Shown: positions 1-8,659 of the stretch, one piece after another
How the letters are laid out: each line of letters opens with the position of its first letter
Numbering within the stretch: the first letter of the stretch is position 1
Assembly (NCBI RefSeq): GCF_009600885.1
Contig: NZ_VCLA01000172.1
Location: 16,588-80,587 of the forward strand
Source: Streptomyces jumonjinensis
Lineage (GTDB): Bacteria > Actinomycetota > Actinomycetes > Streptomycetales > Streptomycetaceae
Direction: 5' to 3'
DNA: 64,000 bases
Notes under the pieces: generated by a model
Told to the model about the DNA's origin: nothing
Databases searched by the model: none
Seen by the model: only the letters and a program-made list of their open reading frames with translations
Translations under genes and position numbers: made by a program

Positions 1-13
1 GCAAGTCGAAACC

Positions 14-38
14 GCCCGCCTGTCCCGGGTGGGCGGGC
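14..38. terminator. GC-rich hairpin at window start
   Basis: A 7-bp inverted repeat (GCCCGCC at 14-20, GGCGGGC at 32-38) lies about 80 bp beyond the stop of the minus-strand MFS gene. It could end that transcript or one entering from outside the window. There is no U-tract, which is usual for Streptomyces terminators. Confidence 0.4.
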
Positions 39-116
39 AGCGCGGACCTCTCCCATGAGATTCGAACGCCCCGCCCGGACCGTGTGCCGGGTCGTGCGGC
101 ACCCTCCCGCCGTCCG

Positions 117-1679
117 TCAACTGTGCCGCGCGGGAACCGGTTGTCCGGCCGGCGCTACCGCCGGGCCGGTGTCGTCCACGGCGTCGGTGTCCTCCCTACG
201 GCCCGGTATCAGCAGAGCGGCGATCACCGCTCCGCACGCCACCACGGCCGCCGCCACGCCCAGACTGATCCCGGCGGCATGGCCGAACGCGTCCCGCGCG
301 GTCCGGGCCAGTTCCTGACCGGCGGCCCCGCCCGCGTTCTCGGCGATCCGCAGCGCGCCGTCCAGGGTGCGGGCAGCGGCGTCCGGCAGCCCCGCCGCGC
401 CGGCCTGGGCGGTATAGCTCTGGGCGAGCGCGCTGCCGACCACGGCGACCCCGAGCGCGTTGCCGAGCTCCTGCATGGTCATATCGAGCGATCCGGTCGC
501 CCCGGAGCGCTCCGGCGGCACCAGCGACATCACCACGTCCGTGGTCGGCCCGATCGCCAGTCCGATGCCCGCGCCCGCCAGCAACAGCCCTGCCAGCACC
601 GGCGGATATCCGCGGTCCGCCAGTCCGACGACGAGGATGCCCACCGCTCCGATGGCGAGCCCCGCGGTCACACATCCCCGCGGCCCGGCCCGCCGCCCCA
701 GCACGGGGCAGAGCAGCGTGCCCAGCAGAACCGCGAACGCCACCGGCATCACCGCGAGTCCGGCCTTCAACGGCCCGTACCCCAGGGAGAACTGCAAGCG
801 CTGGGTGAGCACGAAGAGGGTGCCCGCCAGACCGAACATCAGCAGCAGAATGCTCACGCTCGCCCCGATGAACGGAGCCCGGCGCAGCAGCGCGAAATCT
901 GCCATCGGGCTGGGGTGCGCCCGCTCCCACAGCACGAAGGCGACGCCCCCGGCGGCGGCGACGGCGAACCCCGTCATCGGCGCCGCCGAGGTCCAGCCGT
1001 GCTTCGCCCCCTGGATCGTGCCGAAGACCAGCCCCACCATGGCGGCGGTGCCCAGCAGCGCGCCCACCGGGTCGGCGCGGCGCGGCTTCGCGGCGGCGGA
1101 CTCCGGCAGCAGCAGCGCCCCGGCGATCAGCACCACGGCCACCGGCACGAGATTCACCAGAAAGATCGACCCCCACCAGAAGTGGCCCACGAGAAAGCCT
1201 CCGACGACCGGTCCCGCGGCGACGCCCAGCGCGGACGCCCCGCTCCAGATCCCGATCGCCCGCGCTCGCTCGGCCGGCGGGAAGACATGGACCAGCACGG
1301 CGAGGGTGCCGGGCATGATGAAGGCGGCTCCCAGCCCCATCAGGGCCCGTGCCGCGATCAACTGGCCCGTGCCGTCCGCGATCAGGGCGACCAGCGAGCC
1401 CGCGCCGAAGACGGCCGTGCCGGTGAGCGCGGCGCGCTTGTGGCCGTACCGGTCGGAGAGCGTCCCCGCGGTCAGCAGCGCCCCCGCGAGGGCGAGCGCA
1501 TAGCTGTCCACGATGAACTGCACCTGGCCGATGTCGGCGTCCAGACTCCGCATCATCCCGGGGATCGCTACATTGAGCAGGCCGTTGTTGAGCACGATCG
1601 CGAACAGCGCGAGCGAGAGCACGCCGAGTATCCACCAGCGCCGGGGATCGCCGGTGCCGTCCGTACCGGTCCTGTGCAT
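117..1679 (-). CDS. MFS drug exporter, DHA2 (14-TM) family
   Basis: Proton-driven efflux pump of the EmrB/QacA (DHA2) type, 520 aa, the usual length for 14 membrane helices. The N-terminal helix pair begins near residue 14 (RWWILGVLSLALFAIVL). The loop 2-3 signature LSDRYGHKRAAL and the DHA2-style antiporter motif (SGASALGVAAGPVVGG) are visible. The ATG at 1679 follows a purine-rich stretch about 8 bases upstream. It is divergent from the next MFS gene, with about 180 bp between them. The substrate cannot be read from sequence. Placement beside a biosynthetic locus makes self-resistance or product export possible, but that is inference. Confidence 0.9.
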   Translation of the reverse strand: MHRTGTDGTGDPRRWWILGVLSLALFAIVLNNGLLNVAIPGMMRSLDADIGQVQFIVDSYALALAGALLTAGTLSDRYGHKRAALTGTAVFGAGSLVALIADGTGQLIAARALMGLGAAFIMPGTLAVLVHVFPPAERARAIGIWSGASALGVAAGPVVGGFLVGHFWWGSIFLVNLVPVAVVLIAGALLLPESAAAKPRRADPVGALLGTAAMVGLVFGTIQGAKHGWTSAAPMTGFAVAAAGGVAFVLWERAHPSPMADFALLRRAPFIGASVSILLLMFGLAGTLFVLTQRLQFSLGYGPLKAGLAVMPVAFAVLLGTLLCPVLGRRAGPRGCVTAGLAIGAVGILVVGLADRGYPPVLAGLLLAGAGIGLAIGPTTDVVMSLVPPERSGATGSLDMTMQELGNALGVAVVGSALAQSYTAQAGAAGLPDAAARTLDGALRIAENAGGAAGQELARTARDAFGHAAGISLGVAAAVVACGAVIAALLIPGRREDTDAVDDTGPAVAPAGQPVPARHS

Positions 1680-1862
1680 CTGTCGGTCCTCCGTCGTTCC
1701 GGGACAGGCTGGGCCTCACCAGCCTCGGGGCGGGCGCTGAAGGGGGGCTTGCACGGAGGGGCGTCCGGGGCCGCATGGCTCAAGCGGGGCTTCAGGGCCG
1801 TTCCCTACCGTCGCGCCGACGCGGCTCCCGCCCGAGGGGGAGCCCGACACTAAGGGGGCGCC

Positions 1863-3107
1863 ATGGAGGTTCCGGCACGGCTGCGGCAGGCACGCTCGGC
1901 GCTATCGCTGGTCTTCATCGTCCATGGAGCGGTCTTCGCCCTGCTGGTCACCCGGATTCCCGCGGTCCAGGACCGGTACGGCCTCAGCGACAGCGTGCTC
2001 CCGCTCGTTCTCGCGGCGGTGCCGCTGCTCGCGGGGGCGGGAAGTCTCACCGCTTCCCGGCTGGTGCGCCGGATATCGGCGCCCACCGCGGTGCGGGTGC
2101 TCCAGCCGGTGATCTGTCTGACGCTGGTGGGCGTGGGGGCGGGCCGCGCGGTATGGCAACTCGCGGTCTGTCTCGCGGTCTTCGGGCTGCTGGTGGGCGC
2201 GCTCGAAGCAACGCTCAACATGACCGCGGTGGGCATCGAGCGCGCTTACGGGCACAGCATCATGCTGCGCTTCCACGCCGCCGCCGGGCTCGGCGGAATC
2301 ACGGGCGCAGCCCTGGCCTGGGCTGGAGCCGACCGGGGATTCTCGCTGGCCGCGCTGTACTCGGCGGCCGTGCTGGTGCTGCTGCCGGTCGCGGCGGCGG
2401 CCGGCGCCCGGCTGAGCCGGGTGACCGACAAGCCGGAACCGGACGGGCGGACGGGTCCGCCCGCCGGGGCGGGCCAGGGGCGCGGCACTCCCTGGAAGCC
2501 GCTGCTGCCGCTCTGTCTGATCATGGGTGTGGCCGTGGTCGCCGACTCCACCGCGACGAACTGGAGCGCCAAGTTCCTGTCGGACACGCTGGGCGGTTCA
2601 CAGGCGCTGGCCACGCTGCCGTACGGCCTCTACATGGCGGCGACCCTGGCGGGCCGCGGTTTCGGGGACCGCTGGGTACGGCGGTGGGGCGCGGCGGCGG
2701 TGATCCGGGCGGGCGCGCTGCTGGCCGCCGCCGGGTTCGCGCTGGTGGCGTCCGCCCCGGGGCCATGGGCGGGGGTGTTCGGTTTCGGTGTGCTGGGAGC
2801 GGGTCTCTCGGTGATGATCCCTCAGCTCTTCACCCTCGCCGCGCGGAGTCTGCCGGGGGCGCCGGACACGGCTGTGGCGCGGGTCAACCTCTTCAACTAC
2901 GTGGGCTTTCTGGCCGGGCCGCCGCTGATCGGGGCGGTCGGGGCCGCGGTGTCGTACCGGGCGGCGATGTGTGTGCCGCTGGTGCTCGTGCTCTCGGTGG
3001 TGTGGGTGGCGCGCTCCCTGGAGGGTGTGGGCGCCCGGGCCCCCGCCTCGGGGCCGGAGACCGAGCCCGATCCGGAGCCGGAACCAGAACCCACCGTGAT
3101 CCGCTGA
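1863..3107 (+). CDS. MFS transporter, 12-TM
   Basis: A 414-aa membrane transporter of the major facilitator superfamily with about 12 hydrophobic helices. Its first helix (ALSLVFIVHGAVFALLVTR) and general layout resemble the FucP/YfkF-like MFS proteins common in actinobacteria. The ATG follows an AAGGGGG ribosome binding site. The last 25 residues are an acidic Pro/Glu repeat (EPDPEPEPEPT), probably a disordered cytoplasmic tail. A perfect terminator hairpin follows the stop. The substrate is unknown. It is divergent from the DHA2 exporter, so the roughly 180-bp gap must hold both promoters. Confidence 0.87.
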   Translation: MEVPARLRQARSALSLVFIVHGAVFALLVTRIPAVQDRYGLSDSVLPLVLAAVPLLAGAGSLTASRLVRRISAPTAVRVLQPVICLTLVGVGAGRAVWQLAVCLAVFGLLVGALEATLNMTAVGIERAYGHSIMLRFHAAAGLGGITGAALAWAGADRGFSLAALYSAAVLVLLPVAAAAGARLSRVTDKPEPDGRTGPPAGAGQGRGTPWKPLLPLCLIMGVAVVADSTATNWSAKFLSDTLGGSQALATLPYGLYMAATLAGRGFGDRWVRRWGAAAVIRAGALLAAAGFALVASAPGPWAGVFGFGVLGAGLSVMIPQLFTLAARSLPGAPDTAVARVNLFNYVGFLAGPPLIGAVGAAVSYRAAMCVPLVLVLSVVWVARSLEGVGARAPASGPETEPDPEPEPEPTVIR

Positions 3108-3109
3108 CA

Positions 3110-3143
3110 CCGCCCGGGGCCCGTATGTACGGGCCCCGGGCGG
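3110..3143 (+). terminator. Rho-independent-type hairpin
   Basis: A perfect 16-bp stem (CCGCCCGGGGCCCGTA with its complement, 2-nt loop) starts 3 bp after the MFS stop codon. It isolates that gene from the biosynthetic locus downstream. Confidence 0.85.
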
Positions 3144-3317
3144 CCTCTGTGCAGTGCCGAGCGGTCCGCCCCGGCCGCTTCCCGTGTCCGTCGCCTCGCC
3201 TTTTAGCCGGGCCATAGCACCGGCGCGGACGATCCCCGCGAGGGCACATCCCGAAGACCCGTCGCGTGCCGCACGCGCGGCGGTGTCCGGGGACAGCCCA
3301 CTGACGATGGGAGAACC

Positions 3318-4370
3318 ATGCGCTGGGAAAGCGTTTACGTGGCGGGAACGGGTGCCTGGCTCCCCGAGCCGTATCCCGCCCGCGCCGCCGTGGAGGCGGG
3401 TGTGTACGACCAGGCGCACTTCGAGGCCGACGGCCTGGTCTCCGTCAGCGTCGCCGGCGAGGAGGTCACACCGCCCGACATGGCCGTCCACGCGGCCACC
3501 ACCGCGCTCAAGCGGTCGGGGCTCGACCCCCGGACCGTACGGCTGCTGCTGCACAGCTATGTCTGGTTCCAGGGCCAGACCATGTGGCCGGTGGCGTCCT
3601 ATGTCGCCGATCACGCCGTGCACTGGTCGGTGCCCGCCTTCGAGGTCAAGCAGGAGTGCAACGCGGCGGTGGGGGCGCTGGAGCTGGCCGCCCGCCATCT
3701 GAACTGCGAGACCGGCGCGGCGTCGGCCGTCCTGACCACCGGCGACCGGTTCGCCGAACCGCTGATCAACCGCTGGAGCGCGGAGGCCGGGCTGGTCTAC
3801 GGCGACGGCGGCACCGCGCTGGTCCTCTCCAACCAGGGCGGCTTCGCCCGGGTGCTGTCGACCGCGACCCGCGCCGACAACCGGATGGAGTCCCTGGCCC
3901 GGGGCGCGGGGCTGTCCCCGCTGCCCACCGGTGAGCCCTATGACCACGCCGCCCGGTTCGCCCACCATCTCCAGTCCCGGGGCGGCGGCATCCGCGAGGC
4001 CGCCGACCGGCTGGTCGCCATGGTGAAGGGGGTCGTCGACGACGCCCTCACCGACGCCGCGACCGACCCGTCCGCCATCGCCTGGGCCGTCGTCCCCACC
4101 GGCGGCCAGGACAAGATGCGCCGGCAGGCGGAGCAGCTGCTGGGGGTGCCGGGTTCCCGCACCACCTGGGAGTTCGGCAGCCGCACCGGACATCTGGGCG
4201 CGGGCGACCAGTTCGCCGCGTTCAACGACCTCGCCGAGCGGGGCGCGCTGCGCCCCGGCGACCGGGTGCTGATGCTCTCCGCCGGTCCCGGCGCGGCCAG
4301 CTGCGCCGTACTGGAGATCACCGGCGCCCCCGGCTGGGCCGCCCCGGCGCGGCGGGAGGCGCGGTCATGA
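3318..4370 (+). CDS. KAS III-like acyltransferase/condensing enzyme (first copy)
   Basis: 350 aa, ketoacyl-ACP synthase III (FabH-like thiolase fold). The nucleophile is Cys114 in QECNAAVGALELAA, the equivalent of the FabH active-site Cys. The usual HQAN histidine is absent: that region reads VVPTGGQDK. The usual GNTS asparagine loop reads GHLGAGD, with His292 and Asp297. This places the protein among KAS III-like enzymes of specialised metabolism, several of which (for example CerJ) act as acyltransferases rather than condensing enzymes. It starts with ATG after GGGAGA. Its stop overlaps the ligase start (ATGA), so the two are translationally coupled. Closely similar to the copy at 7602, with the same Cys position. 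Confidence 0.9.
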   Translation: MRWESVYVAGTGAWLPEPYPARAAVEAGVYDQAHFEADGLVSVSVAGEEVTPPDMAVHAATTALKRSGLDPRTVRLLLHSYVWFQGQTMWPVASYVADHAVHWSVPAFEVKQECNAAVGALELAARHLNCETGAASAVLTTGDRFAEPLINRWSAEAGLVYGDGGTALVLSNQGGFARVLSTATRADNRMESLARGAGLSPLPTGEPYDHAARFAHHLQSRGGGIREAADRLVAMVKGVVDDALTDAATDPSAIAWAVVPTGGQDKMRRQAEQLLGVPGSRTTWEFGSRTGHLGAGDQFAAFNDLAERGALRPGDRVLMLSAGPGAASCAVLEITGAPGWAAPARREARS

Positions 4371-5959
4371 CGGCCACCGTGTTCGGCGCCTTCCCCGCCA
4401 CCGCGCTGATCGACGACGCCGTGGGCACCGGGACCGCCCCTCGGGTCGACAACGCGGCCGAGGTGTTTCTGACGGCCGCCGCCGCCCGCAGGCCCGCCGC
4501 CCCGGCCGTACGGGACCGCTACGGAGTGTGGACGTACGCCGAACTCGACGCCGCGGCCGACGCGTTCGCCCGGATCCTCGACGGCTACGGCGTCGCCCCC
4601 GGCGACCGGGTGCTGGCCCGGGTCGGCAGCGTCCGGGAGTTCACCGCGCTGCTGTACGGGACCTGGCGGCGGGGCGCGGTCCTGGTCCCGGTCAACCCCG
4701 GGATGAAGGCGTTCCACCTCAAGGCGGTGCTCGCCGACTCCGCTCCGTCGCTGATCGTGGTGGAGGAGCCGGAGCGCACCGGGGCCGACGGGCTGTTCTG
4801 GCCGTCCGGGGTCCCGGTCGCCGTGGTGGGAGACCTGGATCTGACGACGGCGGGCCCGGTGGACCCGGCGGCGCGTACGGAGCGCACGGTGCCGGCCGAC
4901 CGGCTCGCCCTGCTGATCTACACCTCGGGCAGCACCTCCGCGCCCAAGGCGGTGGCCTGTCCGCACGGCCCGGTGGTGTTCGCGGCCCGGGCCATCGCGG
5001 CCCGGCTGAACTACACGCCGGACGACGTGGTGCTCACCGCCGTACCGCTCTCCTTCGACTACGGCCTCTACCAGATCCTGCTCACGGCGCTGGCCGGAGC
5101 CGAACTGCTGCTGTCGGGACCGGCCGACCACCCCCGGCTGCTGGGCTTCGCCCGCGACCACGGGGCGAGCGTCGTCCCGCTGGTGCCCTCGCTGGGCGAA
5201 CTGCTGGTCCGGCTGACCTCGCGCGACCGCAGACCCACCCGGATCCGGCTCTTCACCAACACCGGGGCCGCGCTCAACGCCCCGCTGATCGCCTCGCTCC
5301 GGGAGGCGTTCCCCGGCGCGGCCGTGGCGCCCATGTACGGCACCACCGAGTGCAAGCGGATCACCGTGCTGGAGCCGGACGGCGATCTCGCCAGGCCCGG
5401 GTCGGTCGGGCCCGCGCTGCCGGGCACCGAGGTGCTGGTCCTGGACGACGACGGCCGGCCGCTGCCGCCGCGTGAGATCGGCGAGATCGCGGTGCGCGGA
5501 CCGCATGTGATGGCGGGTTACTGGCGGGCCCCGGAGCCGACCGCGCTCCGTTTCCGCCGCGACCCGGCGAGCGGTGCGGTCACCCTGCACACCGGCGACT
5601 ACGGCTGGCTGGACGACGACGGCCATGTCTACTTCCAGGGCCGTCGGGACGATCTGTTCAAACGGCGCGGGGCGCGGATGAGCTCCGTCGAGATCGAGGC
5701 GGCGACGCTGGACATCGACGGGGTACGGGAGGCGGCGCTGCTGGTGCCCGAGGAGGACCGCGACATGGTGCTCTTCGTCGTCGGCGAACGCCCGGGGCTG
5801 ACCGGCGAACAGGTGCTGGCACGCCTCGGCGACCGTCTTGAGGCGGCCAAGGTGCCGGATGTGTGCCGGGTCCTGGACGCCCTCCCGCTGACGCCCAACG
5901 GCAAGACCGACCGCAAGGAGTTGCGCAGGCGGCTCGTGGAGGACAGCGATGGCGACTGA
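4367..5959 (+). CDS. AMP-forming acyl/aminoacyl ligase
   Basis: Class I adenylate-forming enzyme, 530 aa. Visible motifs are the ATP-binding loop IYTSGSTSAPK (about 184-194), YGTTECK (324-330), TGDYG with the ribose-binding Asp411, and the catalytic C-terminal lysine in PLTPNGKTDRKE (Lys513). It activates a carboxylate as the adenylate and then passes it to a thiol, here most likely the phosphopantetheine arm of the carrier domain encoded next. It overlaps the KAS III gene by 4 bp and the decarboxylase gene by 11 bp, which argues for one operon. The substrate is not predictable by eye. An amino acid is inferred from the PLP decarboxylase partner. Confidence 0.92.
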   Translation: MTATVFGAFPATALIDDAVGTGTAPRVDNAAEVFLTAAAARRPAAPAVRDRYGVWTYAELDAAADAFARILDGYGVAPGDRVLARVGSVREFTALLYGTWRRGAVLVPVNPGMKAFHLKAVLADSAPSLIVVEEPERTGADGLFWPSGVPVAVVGDLDLTTAGPVDPAARTERTVPADRLALLIYTSGSTSAPKAVACPHGPVVFAARAIAARLNYTPDDVVLTAVPLSFDYGLYQILLTALAGAELLLSGPADHPRLLGFARDHGASVVPLVPSLGELLVRLTSRDRRPTRIRLFTNTGAALNAPLIASLREAFPGAAVAPMYGTTECKRITVLEPDGDLARPGSVGPALPGTEVLVLDDDGRPLPPREIGEIAVRGPHVMAGYWRAPEPTALRFRRDPASGAVTLHTGDYGWLDDDGHVYFQGRRDDLFKRRGARMSSVEIEAATLDIDGVREAALLVPEEDRDMVLFVVGERPGLTGEQVLARLGDRLEAAKVPDVCRVLDALPLTPNGKTDRKELRRRLVEDSDGD

Positions 5960-7523
5960 CCGAGAACTCGCCGAGCGGTACGGCACCCCGCTCTACGTCT
6001 ACGACCTGGCCCGGGTGCGGACCGCGCTGGAGGATCTGCGGGCGGCCCTGCCCCAGCCCAGCCGGGTCTACTACTCGCTCAAGGCCAATCCGCACCCCGG
6101 TCTGGTGGCCGAGCTGCGCCGGGGCGGGGCGCGCGCCGAGGTGACCTCGCGCGGGGAGCTGGCCGCCGCGCTGGCGGCGGGCCATCCGGCGGCCGAGCTG
6201 ATGTACTCGGGCCCCGGGAAGGTCCGGGCCGAGCTGGACGAGGCGATCTCGGCCGGTATGCGTACCTTCTCCGCCGAGTCCTTCGGCGATCTGGAGCGGA
6301 TCGGCGAGGCCGCCGTGGCACAGGGCGTCACCGCCGACTGTGTGCTGCGGATCAACGCGGCGGGCGCTCCGGGCCAGGCGGGGCTGCGGATGACCGGAGC
6401 TCCCTCCCAGTTCGGGTTCGATCTCGACGGGCTGCGCGGCGAACGGGCCCGGCTGCTGGCGCGGGGCACCCGGATCGTGGGGATGCACTTCTTCCCGCTG
6501 ACCAACGCCCGGGACGAGGAGGGGCTCCGGGCCGAGCTGGCGCAGAGCGTGCGCACGGCCGCCGAGCTCCGTGACGAACTCGGCGTTCCCCTGCATCTGC
6601 TGGACCTCGGCGGGGGCTTCGCCGCGCCGTACGCCACCCCCGGCGAACGCCCGGTCTACCGGGAGCTGCGGACGGCGCTGGCCGCCGTGCTCGACGAGAA
6701 TCTGCCCGGCTGGCGCGACGGGGAGCCCGTGGTCGCCTTCGAGTCCGGGCGCTATCTGGTCGGCGACAGCGGCCGGCTGGTGACCGCCGTCACCGATGTG
6801 AAGCACAGCCGGGGGAAGGACTACGCGGTCCTCGACTCCGGGATCAACCATCTGGGCGGGCTCTCCGGCCTGGGGCGGCTGCTGCCGCTCTCCGCGCAGC
6901 CGCTGGAGCCCGGCCCGGAGCATGCCGTCGACGCCCCGGACGAGGGGTCGGTGACCCTCGCCGGGCCGCTGTGCACCCCGGCCGATGTGCTGGCCCGCGC
7001 CGCCCGGCTGCCGGGGGTGCGCTCGGGGGATCTGCTGGTGTTCCCCAATGTGGGCGCGTACGGGCTCTCGGCGAGCCTGCTCGGCTTCCTGGGCCATCCC
7101 GCGCCCGCCGAAGTCCTGGTGGACGGCGGCGAGACCGTATCCGCCACCCGACTGGCGCTGACCCGCCATGCCGTCGAACCGTTCGACGGCCTCCGTGCGA
7201 AGGACGCGAACCCCATGACCGAGACCACCGCCGCCACGGCGACCGCCCCCGACGCCACGGCTCCGGCCTGGGACGAGGCGTATGAATCCCTGCTGCACGA
7301 GGTGCTGCCCCGGCTCTCCGCCAAGGGGCCGCTCCGCCCCGACAGCAGTCTGAAGGCCGCGGGGCTCGACTCGCTCGCCATGGTCGAGGTGCTGGTGCGG
7401 GTGGAGTCGGAGTACTCCATCGCGATCCCCGACGCGGACCTGGTGGCCGCGACCTTCGCCACCCCCGCCTCGCTCTGGCGGGTGGTGTCGGCCCTGCGGG
7501 AGCAGACCGTCGGCCCCGCCTGA
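5949..7523 (+). CDS. Fold-type III PLP amino-acid decarboxylase fused to acyl carrier protein
   Basis: 524 aa, two domains. Residues about 1-415 are a group IV (LysA/ornithine decarboxylase-like) decarboxylase: PLP lysine Lys45 in VYYSLKANPHP, His180 in GMHFFPLT, the glycine loop LDLGGGF (about 218-224), ESGRYLV, and the catalytic Cys342 in GPLCTPADV. A TETTAATATAPDATAP-type linker (about 424-440) leads to a carrier domain (about 441-520) with the phosphopantetheine serine Ser475 in AGLDS. BtrK (butirosin) and VinO (vicenistatin) are homologous decarboxylases that act on amino acids already bound to a carrier protein, so the fusion suggests the same chemistry in cis. It overlaps the ligase by 11 bp. 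An internal ATG at 7215 with AAGGA upstream could also give a free carrier protein. Confidence 0.93.
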   Translation: MATDRELAERYGTPLYVYDLARVRTALEDLRAALPQPSRVYYSLKANPHPGLVAELRRGGARAEVTSRGELAAALAAGHPAAELMYSGPGKVRAELDEAISAGMRTFSAESFGDLERIGEAAVAQGVTADCVLRINAAGAPGQAGLRMTGAPSQFGFDLDGLRGERARLLARGTRIVGMHFFPLTNARDEEGLRAELAQSVRTAAELRDELGVPLHLLDLGGGFAAPYATPGERPVYRELRTALAAVLDENLPGWRDGEPVVAFESGRYLVGDSGRLVTAVTDVKHSRGKDYAVLDSGINHLGGLSGLGRLLPLSAQPLEPGPEHAVDAPDEGSVTLAGPLCTPADVLARAARLPGVRSGDLLVFPNVGAYGLSASLLGFLGHPAPAEVLVDGGETVSATRLALTRHAVEPFDGLRAKDANPMTETTAATATAPDATAPAWDEAYESLLHEVLPRLSAKGPLRPDSSLKAAGLDSLAMVEVLVRVESEYSIAIPDADLVAATFATPASLWRVVSALREQTVGPA

Positions 7524-7530
7524 CGGGACC

Positions 7531-7547
7531 GGGCCGGCGCCCGGCCC
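7531..7547 (+). terminator. Small hairpin between decarboxylase and second KAS III gene
   Basis: A 7-bp GGGCCGG/CCGGCCC stem with a CGC loop sits 8 bp after the decarboxylase-ACP stop. It may attenuate rather than fully stop transcription, because the next gene belongs to the same apparent operon. Confidence 0.4.
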
Positions 7548-7601
7548 CGGAGAGGCAAGACGGCCGGCGACCCGTCGGCCGGTGTCGAGAAGGGAGTTCT
7601 C

Positions 7602-8648
7602 ATGCGGTGGGAAGGTGTGTATGTCGCGGGCACCGGGGTGTGGCTGGGCGGACCGGAATCCGCCCGCGCGGCCATGGAGTCGGGCCGGTACGACGCGGAG
7701 CAGTACGCGGCGGACGAGATCGTCTCCGTCTCGGTGGCCGATGAGTCCATGGCGCCTCCGGACATGGCGGTCCACGCGGCGACGACCGCGCTGAAGCGGT
7801 CGGGGCTCGACGGGTCGGAGGTGGATCTGCTGATCCACAGCGGTATCTGGTTCCAGGGTGTGGAGATGTGGCCCGCCGCCTCCTATGTGGCGGGCCACGC
7901 CCTGGGGCGGGGCGTGCCGGCCATCGGTCTCGACCAGGAGTGCAACGGCGGGCTCGGCGCGCTGGAGCTCGCGGCCCGCCAGGTGAGCGGGCGGCCGGGG
8001 GCCGGTGCGGCGATGGTGACCACCGGGGACCGGTTCGGCGTGCCGCTGGTCGAGCGGTGGAGCAGCGAGCCGGGCTTTGTGTACGGGGACGGGGGCACGG
8101 CGCTGCTGCTCTCCGGCCGGGGCGGTTTCGCCCGGCTGGTGTCCACGGCGACCGGGGCGGACAACTCGCTGGAGGCGGTGGTCCGGGGTCCTGGGCTACG
8201 GCCGCTGCCCTCGGCGGAGCCGCTGGATCTGCTGGGCAGGGTGGGGCACTATGTGCGCTCCCGGGGCAGTGTCCGGGAGGCGACCGAGCGGGTGGCGGCG
8301 GTGGTGACCTCGGTGGTGGACACCGTGCTGGCGGACGCGGGCGTCACCAGGGGCGAGATCGACCGGGTGGTGGCCCTGGCGAGCGGGCGCGGCAGGCTGG
8401 AGTGGCAGCTGCCGCAGTTGCTGGGCATTCCGGTGGAGCGGTCGACCTGGGATTTCGCCCGCCGGGTGGGGCATCTGGGGGCCGGGGACCAGATCGCCGG
8501 GTTCAACGATCTGCTGGAGCGGGGGGAGTTGGGAGCCGGGGACCGGGTGCTCTTCGTGGGCGGCGGCTCCGGGTTCAGCTGCACCTGCGCGGTGGTGGAG
8601 ATGGTCCGGGCCCCGGAGTGGGGTGCGCCGCCCGGCGCCGGGGAGTGA
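7602..8648 (+). CDS. KAS III-like acyltransferase/condensing enzyme (second copy)
   Basis: 348 aa, paralogue of the protein at 3318: both begin MRWE.VYVAGTG.WL and share PPDMAVHAATTALKRSGLD. Nucleophile Cys114 lies in DQECNGGLGALELAA. As in the first copy, the HQAN histidine position is replaced (VVALASGRGRLEW) and the loop reads GHLGAGD. The ATG follows AAGGGAG at good spacing. Two divergent copies flanking a loading ligase and a carrier-linked decarboxylase suggest either a heterodimer or two successive acyl-transfer or condensation steps. The 300 bp that follow hold a ~90-bp repeat and no gene. Confidence 0.9.
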   Translation: MRWEGVYVAGTGVWLGGPESARAAMESGRYDAEQYAADEIVSVSVADESMAPPDMAVHAATTALKRSGLDGSEVDLLIHSGIWFQGVEMWPAASYVAGHALGRGVPAIGLDQECNGGLGALELAARQVSGRPGAGAAMVTTGDRFGVPLVERWSSEPGFVYGDGGTALLLSGRGGFARLVSTATGADNSLEAVVRGPGLRPLPSAEPLDLLGRVGHYVRSRGSVREATERVAAVVTSVVDTVLADAGVTRGEIDRVVALASGRGRLEWQLPQLLGIPVERSTWDFARRVGHLGAGDQIAGFNDLLERGELGAGDRVLFVGGGSGFSCTCAVVEMVRAPEWGAPPGAGE

Positions 8649-8659
8649 GCGGGCGGGCT

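Noticed and set aside
40..80. GTTCGAATC-like string on the minus strand suggesting a tRNA T-arm
   Set aside because: The flanking bases cannot form the 5-bp T-stem, and no acceptor stem or anticodon arm is found within 80 bp.
84..1853. Long plus-strand open frame opposite the DHA2 exporter
   Set aside because: Composition is Arg/Gly/His-rich and repetitive, with no domain. It is a GC-bias shadow of the minus-strand MFS gene, which has clear motifs and helices.
3938..7898. Long minus-strand frames opposite the KAS III, ligase and decarboxylase genes
   Set aside because: The plus-strand proteins have full catalytic motifs. The opposite frames are Arg/Gln/His-rich shadows.
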